Origin: Pandoraea iniqua
Lineage (GTDB): Bacteria > Pseudomonadota > Gammaproteobacteria > Burkholderiales > Burkholderiaceae
Assembly: GCF_902459685.1 (NCBI RefSeq)
Contig: NZ_CABPSF010000001.1
Coordinates: 868,001-932,000 of the forward strand
Length of the DNA: 64,000 bases
Direction: 5' to 3'
Shown in pieces: positions 33,187-41,590 of the stretch. Under the pieces are notes generated by a model that worked only from the letters and a program-made list of their open reading frames with translations, was not told where the DNA came from and made no database searches. Made by a program: the position numbers and the translations under genes. Every line of letters begins with the position of its first letter. Positions within the stretch are counted from its first letter, which is position 1.

Positions 33187-34218
33187 ATGGCAATGAACAG
33201 CAAGCGTCGGCAGGTAGTACAGGCGATCGGGGCCGCGACAGCGGGTTGGATGGCGGGGTCGTGGGGCAGCGCGCAGGCGCAGAGCAAACCGCCGGGCGAG
33301 CTCACCCTGTCGCTCGATTTCACGGTGCTCGGCCGTCACGCGCCGTGGTACGTCGCCTTGGGCAAGGGGTACTTCAAACAGGCCGGTCTGAACGTCAAGA
33401 TCGTGCCGGGGCAGGGCACCGCCCAAGCGATTCAGGCACTCGAATCGGGGATCGCGCAGTTTGCGTTTTCCGACGTGGTGTCGCTGGCGCTGGCCCGCGC
33501 TCGCGGCGCCAGCAGCGCGCGCTTCGTAGCGATGAACTACCAGAGCGCGCCCTACGCCATCTTCTCGCTCGCATCGGGAGCCAATGCCGGCTCGCCCGAC
33601 AAGCTCACCGGTCTCGAAGTCGCCAGCGGCGCGGGCAGTTTCTCGCCCAAGGTGATTCAGGGCTTCATGAAACAGCACAAGCTCGACCCGGCGTCGATCA
33701 AGTTCGTCAACGTCGACGGCTCGGCGCGCGTGAGCATGCTGCTGAGCAAGAAGGTGCCGGCCATCGAGAACTTCATCTTCAGTCAGGTGGGCATCGAGAA
33801 AGTCTTGCCGCCGGGGCAACTGACCACGTTGCTGCTCGCGGCCAACGGGCTGGAGTTGTATGCCAATGGCCTGTTGGTGAAAGACGAAATGATCAAGGCG
33901 CAGCCCGACACCGTGCGCGCCTTCGTCAAGGCGGCGATGCAGGGCTGGCGCGACACGCTGGCTGACCCCGAGGGCGCCGCTACCGTCATGGCGAACTACG
34001 TGCCGGGGCTCAATCACGAAGTCGCCGTGGGCGAAATCAAGTTGCTCGCCACGCTCGCGCAGAGCCCGGCGACCCAGCAGAACGGGTTGGGCTGGATCGA
34101 CGCCGATCGCATGAAACGCAGCCTCGACTTCATCGCGCAGAACATCGGCATCACCGGCAAGGCCCCCACGGCGGCCGAGTTGTACACGACAGAATTTCTC
34201 CCGAAGGTGGGCGCATGA
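33187..34218 (+). CDS. ABC transporter substrate-binding protein (NitT/TauT, NMT1/THI5-like)
   Basis: A 343-residue periplasmic binding protein. The N-terminus has a twin-arginine-like signal (SKRRQVVQAIGAATAGWMAG, ending SAQAQS), so it is probably Tat-exported. The mature part shows the NMT1/THI5 pattern: LTLSLDFTVLGRHAPWYVAL, GLNVKIVPGQGTAQAIQALE, and AIENFIFSQVGIEK. Members bind nitrate, sulfonates, thiamine precursors or small aromatic/carboxylic acids. Here the downstream ring-cleavage genes favour an aromatic or heteroaromatic acid. The stop overlaps the ATPase start as ATGA. Confidence 0.87.
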   Translation: MAMNSKRRQVVQAIGAATAGWMAGSWGSAQAQSKPPGELTLSLDFTVLGRHAPWYVALGKGYFKQAGLNVKIVPGQGTAQAIQALESGIAQFAFSDVVSLALARARGASSARFVAMNYQSAPYAIFSLASGANAGSPDKLTGLEVASGAGSFSPKVIQGFMKQHKLDPASIKFVNVDGSARVSMLLSKKVPAIENFIFSQVGIEKVLPPGQLTTLLLAANGLELYANGLLVKDEMIKAQPDTVRAFVKAAMQGWRDTLADPEGAATVMANYVPGLNHEVAVGEIKLLATLAQSPATQQNGLGWIDADRMKRSLDFIAQNIGITGKAPTAAELYTTEFLPKVGA

Positions 34219-35075
34219 ACGCACCTCGCGACGCCGCGCACGCCATTGCGTCTCAAGCCAGCGCGGCTTCCGCTGCTCAATCTGCTGTTCAACTTGTTTC
34301 CAAGCCATTCGCTGAAATTGAGGGCGTAAGCAAGGTCTACCCGCCGCGCGGCAAGAATGCGCAGACGGTCGCGCTGGAGAGTGTGAGTTGCAGTTTCGAA
34401 GCCGGCCAGCTGGTCGCGCTGCTGGGGCCGAGTGGTTGCGGCAAGACCACGTTGTTGCGCGTGGTCGCCGGGCTGACGCGTCCGACGACCGGCGTGGTGC
34501 GCATCGACGGCCAGCCGATCACGGGCGCGCAGCGCGACTTCGGCATCGTGTTCCAGAGTGCGAATCTGATGCCGTGGCGCAACGTGCTGACCAACGTGTT
34601 GTTCCCGATGGAAATCCTCGGACGCGCCGACGCTGCTGCCAAGTCACGCGCCCGAGAGCTGCTTGAGCTGGTCGGTCTGGCGTCGTTTGCCGAGGCCAGA
34701 CCGCACGAACTCTCCGGCGGGATGCAGCAGCGCGTGGCGCTCTGCCGCGCGTTGATTCACGCGCCGCGCCTGTTGCTGATGGACGAGCCGTTCGGCGCAC
34801 TCGACGACTTCACCCGTATGGAAATGCACGACCTGCTGCTCAACGTGCGCGAGCACACGCGAGCGGCCGTGATGTTCGTGACGCACAGCATTTCCGAGGC
34901 GATCTATCTCTCCGATCAGGTACTCGTGTTCAGCCGCCGCCCGGCAAAGATTGCCGAGCGCATCGACATCGATCTGCCGTATCCGCGCACGCAAGAAATG
35001 CGCTTCACGCCGCAGTTCACCGCGTACGAGCGCCATGCGAGCGCGTCGCTGGGAGTCGTGAAATGTCAAAAGTGA
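34215..35075 (+). CDS. ABC transporter ATP-binding protein (NitT/TauT type)
   Basis: A 286-residue ATPase. Walker A is LLGPSGCGKTTLLRVVAGLT, the signature is HELSGGMQQRVALCRAL, Walker B is LLLMDEPFGALDDF, and the H-loop is FVTHSISEA. The first 35 residues are a low-complexity extension. It powers the importer formed with the binding protein before it and the permease after it, and both gene junctions overlap (ATGA, and 13 bases with the permease), so the three are translationally coupled. Related to SsuB/TauB-type ATPases. Confidence 0.93.
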   Translation: MNAPRDAAHAIASQASAASAAQSAVQLVSKPFAEIEGVSKVYPPRGKNAQTVALESVSCSFEAGQLVALLGPSGCGKTTLLRVVAGLTRPTTGVVRIDGQPITGAQRDFGIVFQSANLMPWRNVLTNVLFPMEILGRADAAAKSRARELLELVGLASFAEARPHELSGGMQQRVALCRALIHAPRLLLMDEPFGALDDFTRMEMHDLLLNVREHTRAAVMFVTHSISEAIYLSDQVLVFSRRPAKIAERIDIDLPYPRTQEMRFTPQFTAYERHASASLGVVKCQK

Positions 35076-35833
35076 ATCTCCGTGCGGTGGCGTATCCGAC
35101 GCTCGGCATCGTGTTCGTCATCGTGCTGTGGCAGCTCTACGTCACGATGTTCAACGTCTCCATCGCGGTGCTGCCCACGCCTGCCCAGATTGCGCAGTCG
35201 TTCGTCAGCGATCGTGCCGCGCTCGTCTCGCAAGGCTGGGTGACGTTGCAGGAATGCATCTACGGCTTCGGGCTGGCGTTCATCGTGGGCGTGCCCATCG
35301 CCTTCGTCATCGCGAATTCCCCCGTACTCAATCGCATGTTCTATCCGCTGCTCATCGCGATGCAGTCGGTGCCGAAGGTCGCGCTCGCACCGATCATTCT
35401 CGTGTGGCTGGGCACCGGCATCGAATCGAAGCTGGCGCTCGTCTGGCTCGTGGCGTTCTTCCCCATCGTGGTGGATACCGCCGCCGGGCTGCGCAACACG
35501 CCGGTGAGTCTGCTGGAACTGGCGACGTCGCTGCGCGCCACCCGCATGCAGATCTTTACCAAGATCCAGATGCCGGCGGCGCTGCCGCACATCGTCTCGG
35601 GAGCCAAGATCGCCGTGACGCTGGCGGTCATCGGTGCCGTGATCGGCGAGTTCGTGGGGAGCAACGAGGGCTTGGGCAATCTGCTGCTCGTGGCGAACTC
35701 GCAACTCAACACGCCGCTGGCGTTCGCTGCCCTGATCTCACTCGCGATTCTGGGTCTCGGGCTGTACGGCGCCGTCGCGCTGATCGAAGTGGCGCTGCAA
35801 CCGTGGCTGCCGCATACCGCCGAGGCCGCGTAG
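35063..35833 (+). CDS. ABC transporter permease (NitT/TauT type)
   Basis: A 256-residue inner-membrane permease with about six helices. The EAA-type cytoplasmic loop that contacts the ATPase reads ELATSLRATRMQIFTKIQMP. A first helix near residues 10-30 (YPTLGIVFVIVLWQLYVTM) and GAKIAVTLAVIGAVIGEFVG in the later part are typical of SsuC/TauC relatives. With the two preceding genes it completes the importer; the absence of a second permease implies a homodimer. Confidence 0.92.
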   Translation: MSKVNLRAVAYPTLGIVFVIVLWQLYVTMFNVSIAVLPTPAQIAQSFVSDRAALVSQGWVTLQECIYGFGLAFIVGVPIAFVIANSPVLNRMFYPLLIAMQSVPKVALAPIILVWLGTGIESKLALVWLVAFFPIVVDTAAGLRNTPVSLLELATSLRATRMQIFTKIQMPAALPHIVSGAKIAVTLAVIGAVIGEFVGSNEGLGNLLLVANSQLNTPLAFAALISLAILGLGLYGAVALIEVALQPWLPHTAEAA

Positions 35834-35938
35834 CAGGAACGGAAGCCTTACCGAAGGGTTACGCATCATCAAACGCGCCGTCGTACAGGCACACCGGCGC
35901 ACCGATACGTCCGACAAGTCATACAGGGAGATCGCTCC

Positions 35939-36361
35939 ATGAGCAGTGAAGACCGCCAGTCCGCACCCACCGGTGCCCCGATGCCCTCGCTTGCCGAGAT
36001 CCTGCTGCACAGCGAAGCGATGCCGTGGCGCGACAAGTCGCTCGCCGGTATTGCCGAAAAGATGTTCTGGCGCGACGAGGCCACTGGCGCATCCATCGCG
36101 CTCATCAAGTTCTCGAAAGGCGCGGGGATTCCGGCACCGCATTCGCATGCGTCGAACCAGTTCATGTATTGCCTGAGCGGGAAATACGAATACACCTCCA
36201 CGGGCGTGACGCTGCTGCCCGGCAGCTTCTACTGCAATCCCAAAGGCAATGTGCACGGCCCGACGATGGCGCATGAAGAGACCATCGTCGTCGAGATTTA
36301 CGACGGGCCGCATTACCCGCAAAAGCCCGACTGGTACACGGACGAGCGCGATGCCCACTGA
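35939..36361 (+). CDS. cupin-domain protein (ChrR / dihydroxyacetophenone dioxygenase-like)
   Basis: A 140-residue single cupin. The metal motif is APHSHASNQFMYCLSGKYEYT and the second motif PGSFYCNPKGNVHGP, both with intact histidines. It most resembles ChrR-type cupins and the 2,4'-dihydroxyacetophenone dioxygenase group, so it may be a small metal-dependent dioxygenase or a sensor/isomerase in the pathway. GGGAGA precedes the ATG. Its last codons overlap the next gene by 11 bases, which ties it to the catabolic enzymes rather than to the importer, from which a 105-base gap separates it. Confidence 0.8.
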   Translation: MSSEDRQSAPTGAPMPSLAEILLHSEAMPWRDKSLAGIAEKMFWRDEATGASIALIKFSKGAGIPAPHSHASNQFMYCLSGKYEYTSTGVTLLPGSFYCNPKGNVHGPTMAHEETIVVEIYDGPHYPQKPDWYTDERDAH

Positions 36362-37424
36362 ACACGTTCCTGACGGTCTGCCGCCCGCGCAACTGCACAC
36401 GCTGATCGCCGCGTTGTTCTCGGCGGCGGGCGTGTCGGCGGCCGGCGCGGAGATCGTCGCGCACGCACTGGTAGCGGCCGACATCAGCGGCAAGGCGTCG
36501 CACGGTGTCATGCTGGTACCGATGTATCTGGCGCGCATGAAGGCAGGTTCGGTGACGGCTGCCGACGAAGCGCAGATCGTGCATGACGGCAAGACCACGA
36601 TGGTGCTCGACGCCGCGCATGGTCTCGGCCAATTGAGCGCGCATCAGGCCTGCCATCTCGCCACCGTTCGGGCGCGGGAATATGGCCTTGCGATGGTGAC
36701 CGTGCGTAACGCATTTCACTTCGGCGAAGCGGGCTACTGGGCGCGTCGCATGGCGGATGCGGGTTGTGTAGGCATCGCCATGGCCAACACGCGGCCATTG
36801 ATGCCTGCCCCCGGTGGTGCGCAACGGCGTGTCGGCAACAACCCGCTCGCGATTGCCATGCCGCACACCGACGATGTCCCGGTGGTGCTCGACATGGCGA
36901 TGAGCGCAAGCGCGATGGGCAAGATTCGTCTCGCGGAACGCGCTGGCAAAACACTTCCCGACGGTTGGGCCACCGACGCACAAGGCGCGCCGACCCGCGA
37001 CCCGGCGACCGCCATTGCCGGCATGTTGCTACCGGCCGCCGGGCCGAAAGGCTTTGGGCTGGCGTTCATGGTTGATCTGTTGTGTGGCGGCCTGTCCGAC
37101 GGCGCCGTGGGCGATCAGGTGCAGCCGCTGTATGGCGACGCCGCCACAGCCTACGGCAGCGCTCAGGCATTTCTCGCCATCGATCCCTCGCACTTCGGGT
37201 TGCAACAACCGCTCGCACAACGTGCCAGCGATTTCGCGCGCGCCGTGCGTGAATCGCAGCTCGCACCGGGTGTCGCGCGTGTCTTCAGTCCCGGCGAACA
37301 GAGTTGGCAGTTCGCGCAGGACCATTGCGAACAGTGTCCCGTGTCGGCCGATACGGCCCGACAGTTGAGCGCACTCGCACGCGAAGCGGGCATCGACGTG
37401 CCTGCCGCATGGCGATCCCTTTGA
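36351..37424 (+). CDS. Ldh-family (malate/L-lactate/ureidoglycolate) NAD(P)-dependent oxidoreductase
   Basis: A 357-residue member of the LDH2/MDH2 family, unrelated to classical lactate dehydrogenases. SGKASHGVMLVPMYLARM carries the catalytic His, AFHFGEAGYWARRMADAG and IAMANTRPLMPAPGG form the cofactor site, and NPLAIAMPHTDDVPVVLDMA is the conserved core. It oxidises a 2-hydroxy acid or reduces a 2-oxo acid or cyclic imine with NAD(P). The start at 36351 overlaps the cupin stop. The substrate is unknown; in this operon a hydroxy acid produced after ring cleavage is plausible. Confidence 0.85.
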   Translation: MPTEHVPDGLPPAQLHTLIAALFSAAGVSAAGAEIVAHALVAADISGKASHGVMLVPMYLARMKAGSVTAADEAQIVHDGKTTMVLDAAHGLGQLSAHQACHLATVRAREYGLAMVTVRNAFHFGEAGYWARRMADAGCVGIAMANTRPLMPAPGGAQRRVGNNPLAIAMPHTDDVPVVLDMAMSASAMGKIRLAERAGKTLPDGWATDAQGAPTRDPATAIAGMLLPAAGPKGFGLAFMVDLLCGGLSDGAVGDQVQPLYGDAATAYGSAQAFLAIDPSHFGLQQPLAQRASDFARAVRESQLAPGVARVFSPGEQSWQFAQDHCEQCPVSADTARQLSALAREAGIDVPAAWRSL

Positions 37425-37455
37425 CGTTTTCCCGCAGCAGAACAGGACTCTCATC

Positions 37456-37857
37456 ATGGCAAAAGAACAGATCAGTACCGACGCCCTGCGCACACCCAAC
37501 GGGCATTTCTCGCAGGCGACGACCATCGAGGCACGCGGCAAGCTCGTCTTCATCTCGGGCATGACGGCGCGTTGCCCCGACGGCAGCATTGCCGGCGTCG
37601 GCGACATCGAAGCGCAGACGCGTCAGGTGTGCGAGAACATCAAGAACGCGGTGACCGCTGCGGGCGGCACGCTCGATGACGTGTGCCGTGTCGACGTGTA
37701 CGTGCGCAACATGGAGCACTTCGAAGCCATTCACAAAGTGCGTCGCGAATACTTCCGTCCGCCACTGCCCGCATCGACGATGGTGGAAGTCACGAAAATG
37801 GTGTCGCCCGACTATCTCATCGAGATCAACGCGATCGCTGTGTTGCCTAACGCCTGA
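37456..37857 (+). CDS. RidA family protein
   Basis: A 133-residue RidA/YjgF protein: GKLVFISGMTARCPDGSI, IEAQTRQVCENIKNAVTAAG, and FRPPLPASTMVEVTKMV with the conserved arginine and the C-terminal IEINAIAVLP. RidA enzymes hydrolyse enamine/imine intermediates, and close relatives act as 2-aminomuconate deaminases in aminophenol degradation. Its placement between a dehydrogenase and an FAH-family gene and near an extradiol dioxygenase suggests the latter kind of role, deaminating a nitrogen-containing ring-cleavage product. That role is inference. Confidence 0.87.
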   Translation: MAKEQISTDALRTPNGHFSQATTIEARGKLVFISGMTARCPDGSIAGVGDIEAQTRQVCENIKNAVTAAGGTLDDVCRVDVYVRNMEHFEAIHKVRREYFRPPLPASTMVEVTKMVSPDYLIEINAIAVLPNA

Positions 37858-37916
37858 TCGCTTTTCTTGATGCGATTCAAACCCCACAAGATAACGCGAG
37901 ACAACTGAGACACGTC

Positions 37917-38837
37917 ATGGCTTTCGCTACGCTGCTTCACAAGAATCAACAACGTATTGCCATCCGTCACGACGATGCATGGGTGCTGCTGCCGGTCGCC
38001 ATGGGCGACATGGTGGCTTTGATCGAAGGCGGTGCGTCCGCACTCGCGCAGGCGCGTGAGTACGCCACGTCGGCACAGGCCGAGCGCGTGCCGGTCAGCG
38101 ACGCGCATTTGCTGGCCCCCATCACGCGCTTTCGACGCGACGTGCTGTGTACGGGCTGGAATTACTGGGATCACTTCGAAGAAGGCAAGGGCAAGCGCGA
38201 CGGGCAGGACGTGCCGAAGCCGACGGCGCCGACGTTCTTCACCAAAGGGCCCGACACCGTTCTCGGCCCGTACGATGACATTGCTTACGACGCCACCGTC
38301 TCCGCCAAATGGGATTACGAAGCCGAGATGGTCGTCGTAATCGGCAAAACGGGCCGCAGCATTCCGGTGGAACGCGCGATGGAGCACGTGTGGGGCTATT
38401 GCCTCGCGAACGATATTTCGCAACGCGATCTGCAACGCCGTCACGGTGGTCAATGGCTCAAGGGGAAGTCGATCGACGCCTCGATGCCGCTCGGCCCGTG
38501 GCTGGTGCCTGCCGATGAGATCGACCCCGCACGCGTGCATCTCGAATGCGTGGTGAACGGCACCGTGCTGCAATCGGCCAGCACGGCGCAGATGGCGTTC
38601 TCCATTCCCGAGCTCATCGCCGAACTGTCGTTCGGCATGACCTTGCGCGCGGGCGACGTGCTGCTCACCGGCACGCCGAGTGGTGTAGGTAACGCACGCG
38701 AACCACAGATTTTCCTGCACGAAGGCGACAACGTGATCGTGCGCGGCAGCGGGCTGGGCGAGTTGCGCAATCGTCTGGTGAAGGCGAATCTGCGTGGCGA
38801 ATCCGGTGTGAAGATCGACGCACCGGTGCAGGCCTGA
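37917..38837 (+). CDS. fumarylacetoacetate hydrolase family protein
   Basis: A 306-residue FAH-fold protein with a longer N-terminal region than the gentisate-pathway hydrolase at 28.9 kb. DVLCTGWNYWDHFEEGKG, KWDYEAEMVVVIGKTGRSI and WGYCLANDISQRDLQ carry the metal-ligand pattern; LLTGTPSGVGNARE ends the core. FAH members include hydrolases, decarboxylases and isomerases of meta-cleavage products. In this operon, C-C hydrolysis or 4-oxalocrotonate-type decarboxylation would both fit. It follows RidA with a 59-base gap. Confidence 0.85.
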   Translation: MAFATLLHKNQQRIAIRHDDAWVLLPVAMGDMVALIEGGASALAQAREYATSAQAERVPVSDAHLLAPITRFRRDVLCTGWNYWDHFEEGKGKRDGQDVPKPTAPTFFTKGPDTVLGPYDDIAYDATVSAKWDYEAEMVVVIGKTGRSIPVERAMEHVWGYCLANDISQRDLQRRHGGQWLKGKSIDASMPLGPWLVPADEIDPARVHLECVVNGTVLQSASTAQMAFSIPELIAELSFGMTLRAGDVLLTGTPSGVGNAREPQIFLHEGDNVIVRGSGLGELRNRLVKANLRGESGVKIDAPVQA

Positions 38838-38862
38838 CGACGGCAACCCGACGAGGATTCTC

Positions 38863-39801
38863 ATGGACAAGGTGGCAGTCAGCGGACTCAACGGCTTCGG
38901 CATGACGGTGCCGGATCTGGAGAGCGCGAGCAAGTTCTACAGCACGTTCGGTCTTGACGTGACGCCGTCCGCCGACGGGCAGGCGCTGTTGTGCAATTGC
39001 GTTGGCCGCAGCGGCGACGAAATCGTGCTCACACGCGGCGATCAGAAGCGGCTGCATCATCTGTCGTTTCGCATCGAGCCCGATACGGTCGACACCTTCA
39101 TCGCGCAAATCGAAGCGCATGGTCTGAAGGTGCACACGCAGCCGCCCGGCAACTGGCAGCGCGCGGGTCTGTGGTTCGAAGACCCGTGGGGCACGTGGAT
39201 TCATCTGCTGCCCGCAGCGGCGCAAGCATTACCGCGTGTGGCGATGCCGACGTACAACTTCGGCGGCGAGTCGCGGCGGGTGGACGTCAATTTGTGGCAA
39301 ACGCTGGACAAATCACGTGTGCCGTTGCGTATCGGCCATCTGCTGATCTTCACGAACGAATGGGAGCGCGCCGAGCGCTTCTATGCAGACGTGCTAGGCC
39401 TGCGCACGACGGACCGGGCGGCGGGCAAAGTGGCGTTTATGGCCGCGGGTGTGGGTGTGATCGACCACCATTGCTTCGGGCTCATCAACAGCACACATCG
39501 GGGCTTTCAGCACGCGAGCTTTCAGGTGCCGGGCTTCGACGATATCGGCTACGGCGCGTGGCGCATGCGTGACGCCGGTTATGGCGACGGGTTCGGCCCG
39601 GGGCGGCACGCCATCGCGTCGAACCTGTTTCACTACGTGCGCGACCCGTGGGGCAGTTGGGTCGAGTTCTATGCCGACATGGACAAGATCACCAGCGCGT
39701 GGGTGTGTCGCGACTGGAACGACCTGCCTTACACGTGGGGGCCGCGCTGGTCGCCCGAGTTCTGGGGCAAGGACATGAACGCGAATCTGGAGCCACGCTA
39801 A
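38863..39801 (+). CDS. extradiol ring-cleavage dioxygenase (two-module VOC)
   Basis: A 312-residue VOC protein with tandem glyoxalase-like modules. The Fe(II) ligands are H159 (IGHLLIFTNEWERAERFYAD), H217 (GFQHASFQV) and E268 (GSWVEFYADMD), so a type I extradiol cleavage is expected. GAGGA lies five to six bases before the ATG. It is distinct from the dioxygenase at 8.7 kb and belongs with the importer operon. The unusual companion set (RidA, amidohydrolase, Ldh-family enzyme) leaves the ring substrate open. Confidence 0.87.
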   Translation: MDKVAVSGLNGFGMTVPDLESASKFYSTFGLDVTPSADGQALLCNCVGRSGDEIVLTRGDQKRLHHLSFRIEPDTVDTFIAQIEAHGLKVHTQPPGNWQRAGLWFEDPWGTWIHLLPAAAQALPRVAMPTYNFGGESRRVDVNLWQTLDKSRVPLRIGHLLIFTNEWERAERFYADVLGLRTTDRAAGKVAFMAAGVGVIDHHCFGLINSTHRGFQHASFQVPGFDDIGYGAWRMRDAGYGDGFGPGRHAIASNLFHYVRDPWGSWVEFYADMDKITSAWVCRDWNDLPYTWGPRWSPEFWGKDMNANLEPR

Positions 39802-39864
39802 TCGTCGCTGAAGCCGGCGGATGACCGGCATGCGGCAGTGGGCAAAACAACCGGAGCAAGGGCC

Positions 39865-40827
39865 ATGGCAATACCTCGCATCGCGCTGGACGTACACGCG
39901 CACCTCGCCCCCATCGAGCCATCGCGGCTGTTGGGCATCGACGGCGTGCGCTGGGACGCGTCGCAGCGCAAGCTCGACGTCGACGGGCACATCGTCGGCA
40001 TCGGCGCACTGTTCTCCCCGGAATCACTGATCGCGTGGATGGACGAGCAAGGCATCGAGCGCGCTTGGGTGTCGATTCCCCCGCCGCTGTATCGCGCGCA
40101 TCTCCCCGAGGAGGGGGCACGTGTCTGGTGCCGGTATGTCAACGATGCGCTGGCCGATGTTTGTGCGAAGCACGAGTCGCGACTCGCCGCGCTGGTGCAT
40201 CTGCCGCTTGAGCATCCCGAACTGGCGCACGAAATCGCAGCGGCGAACACTCGGGAGACGCGTTACGCAGCGGCGGCTGGCGGGTACGACGGCACGCTGT
40301 CCGACGACGCCTATGCGCCGTTATGGCGTGTGCTCGACCGGCAGGGGGCGTTCGTGTTCCTGCATCCGGGCCATTGCTGCGACACGCGCCTCGCCAACTT
40401 CTATCTCGAGAACCTGATGGGCAACCCGGTGGAGACTGCCGTGGCGGCTTCGCATCTGGTGTTTGGCGGTGTCGCCGCACGGCATCCGAAGATCCGCTTC
40501 TGTCTGGCCCACGGCGGTGGCGCGACAGCCATGCTTGCCGGCCGTTACGAGCGCGGTTATCGCACGGCGCGGCCCGGTGTCGATACGTCGCTACCGACGC
40601 CGCGCACGACGCTCGGGCGCTTCTATGTCGACAGCATCGTGCACGATCCGCAGGCGCTTGCGCTGAGCGCATCGGTGTTCGGGCAAGACCATGTGCTGTT
40701 CGGCTCCGACTGGCCGTTCCCGATGGGGCTGCTCACACCGCATACGCAGTTGGCCGACGCCGACCCGGCGCTGGCCGAGGCTATCCGTACGGAGAACGCA
40801 CACAAGCTGCTCGACGGCCTGCGCTGA
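39865..40827 (+). CDS. amidohydrolase family protein (ACMSD-like)
   Basis: A 320-residue metal-dependent TIM-barrel protein of the amidohydrolase 2 / ACMSD group. The first metal motif is IALDVHAHLAP, with later ligands in FLHPGHCCDTR, CLAHGGG and the conserved Asp of LFGSDWPFPMG. Members decarboxylate aromatic or dienoic acids (2-amino-3-carboxymuconate semialdehyde, gamma-resorcylate) or hydrolyse lactones. GGAGC seven bases upstream supports ATG 39865. It is the last gene of the operon; decarboxylation of a carboxylated ring or ring-cleavage product would fit RidA and the dioxygenase. Confidence 0.85.
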   Translation: MAIPRIALDVHAHLAPIEPSRLLGIDGVRWDASQRKLDVDGHIVGIGALFSPESLIAWMDEQGIERAWVSIPPPLYRAHLPEEGARVWCRYVNDALADVCAKHESRLAALVHLPLEHPELAHEIAAANTRETRYAAAAGGYDGTLSDDAYAPLWRVLDRQGAFVFLHPGHCCDTRLANFYLENLMGNPVETAVAASHLVFGGVAARHPKIRFCLAHGGGATAMLAGRYERGYRTARPGVDTSLPTPRTTLGRFYVDSIVHDPQALALSASVFGQDHVLFGSDWPFPMGLLTPHTQLADADPALAEAIRTENAHKLLDGLR

Positions 40828-40971
40828 GCATTTTCGGACGACATTGCGCGGTTTGCTGCCGGACGTGCGTCGTCGTAACCCATGCTGGCCGGGGCGCCGA
40901 AAGCTGGCCCCCGCGTCATGCCCGCCGTTTGCTACACTTGCCGCCTGAAAAGTCACTCTCTCGGGGCGTCA

Positions 40972-41553
40972 ATGATTGGCCGCATCTCCGGCATCCTGCT
41001 GGAAAAGAATCCGCCGCACCTCCTGGTCGATTGTCAGGGCGTTGGCTACGAAATCTCGGTGCCGATGAGCACCTTCTTCAATTTGCCGAACGTCGGCGAG
41101 CGTGTGACGCTGCTCACGCAGTTCATCGTGCGCGAGGACGCGCAACTGCTGTTCGGCTTTGGCTCCGTCGATGAGCGCAACACCTTCCGCGAATTGCTGA
41201 AGATCTCCGGCGTGGGCGCACGTACCGCGCTGGCGATCCTCTCGGGTATGAGCGTGGCCGACATTGCGCAGGCTGTGACGCTGCAAGAGTCGGGCCGTCT
41301 GGTCAAGATTCCGGGCATCGGCAAGAAGACTGCCGAGCGTCTGTTGCTCGAACTCAAGGGCAAGCTCGGCGCAGAACTGGGCACGGCGCCCGGTACCGCG
41401 AAGCCGCACGATCACAAGAGCGATGTGGTCAACGCGCTGCTGGCGCTGGGCTATTCCGACAAGGAAGCGCTCGCTGCCGTCAAGACCGTGCCGGAAGGCA
41501 CGAGCGTGTCCGACGGTATCCGGCACGCGCTCAAGTCGCTCTCGAAGGGCTGA
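40972..41553 (+). CDS. ruvA: Holliday junction branch-migration protein RuvA
   Basis: A 193-residue RuvA with all three domains: N-terminal OB-fold ([20 protein letters not shown]), tandem helix-hairpin-helix motifs ([20 protein letters not shown] and [20 protein letters not shown]) and the C-terminal RuvB-contacting domain ([20 protein letters not shown]). It binds four-way junctions and recruits RuvB for branch migration. Neither ruvB nor ruvC is present in the window: a catabolic operon precedes it and a LysR gene follows, which is not the usual ruvC-ruvA-ruvB order. Confidence 0.95.
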   Translation: MIGRISGILLEKNPPHLLVDCQGVGYEISVPMSTFFNLPNVGERVTLLTQFIVREDAQLLFGFGSVDERNTFRELLKISGVGARTALAILSGMSVADIAQAVTLQESGRLVKIPGIGKKTAERLLLELKGKLGAELGTAPGTAKPHDHKSDVVNALLALGYSDKEALAAVKTVPEGTSVSDGIRHALKSLSKG

Positions 41554-41590
41554 TCTGACGCTCGCAAACCTGTTGGCGTGAGGAAACGGC

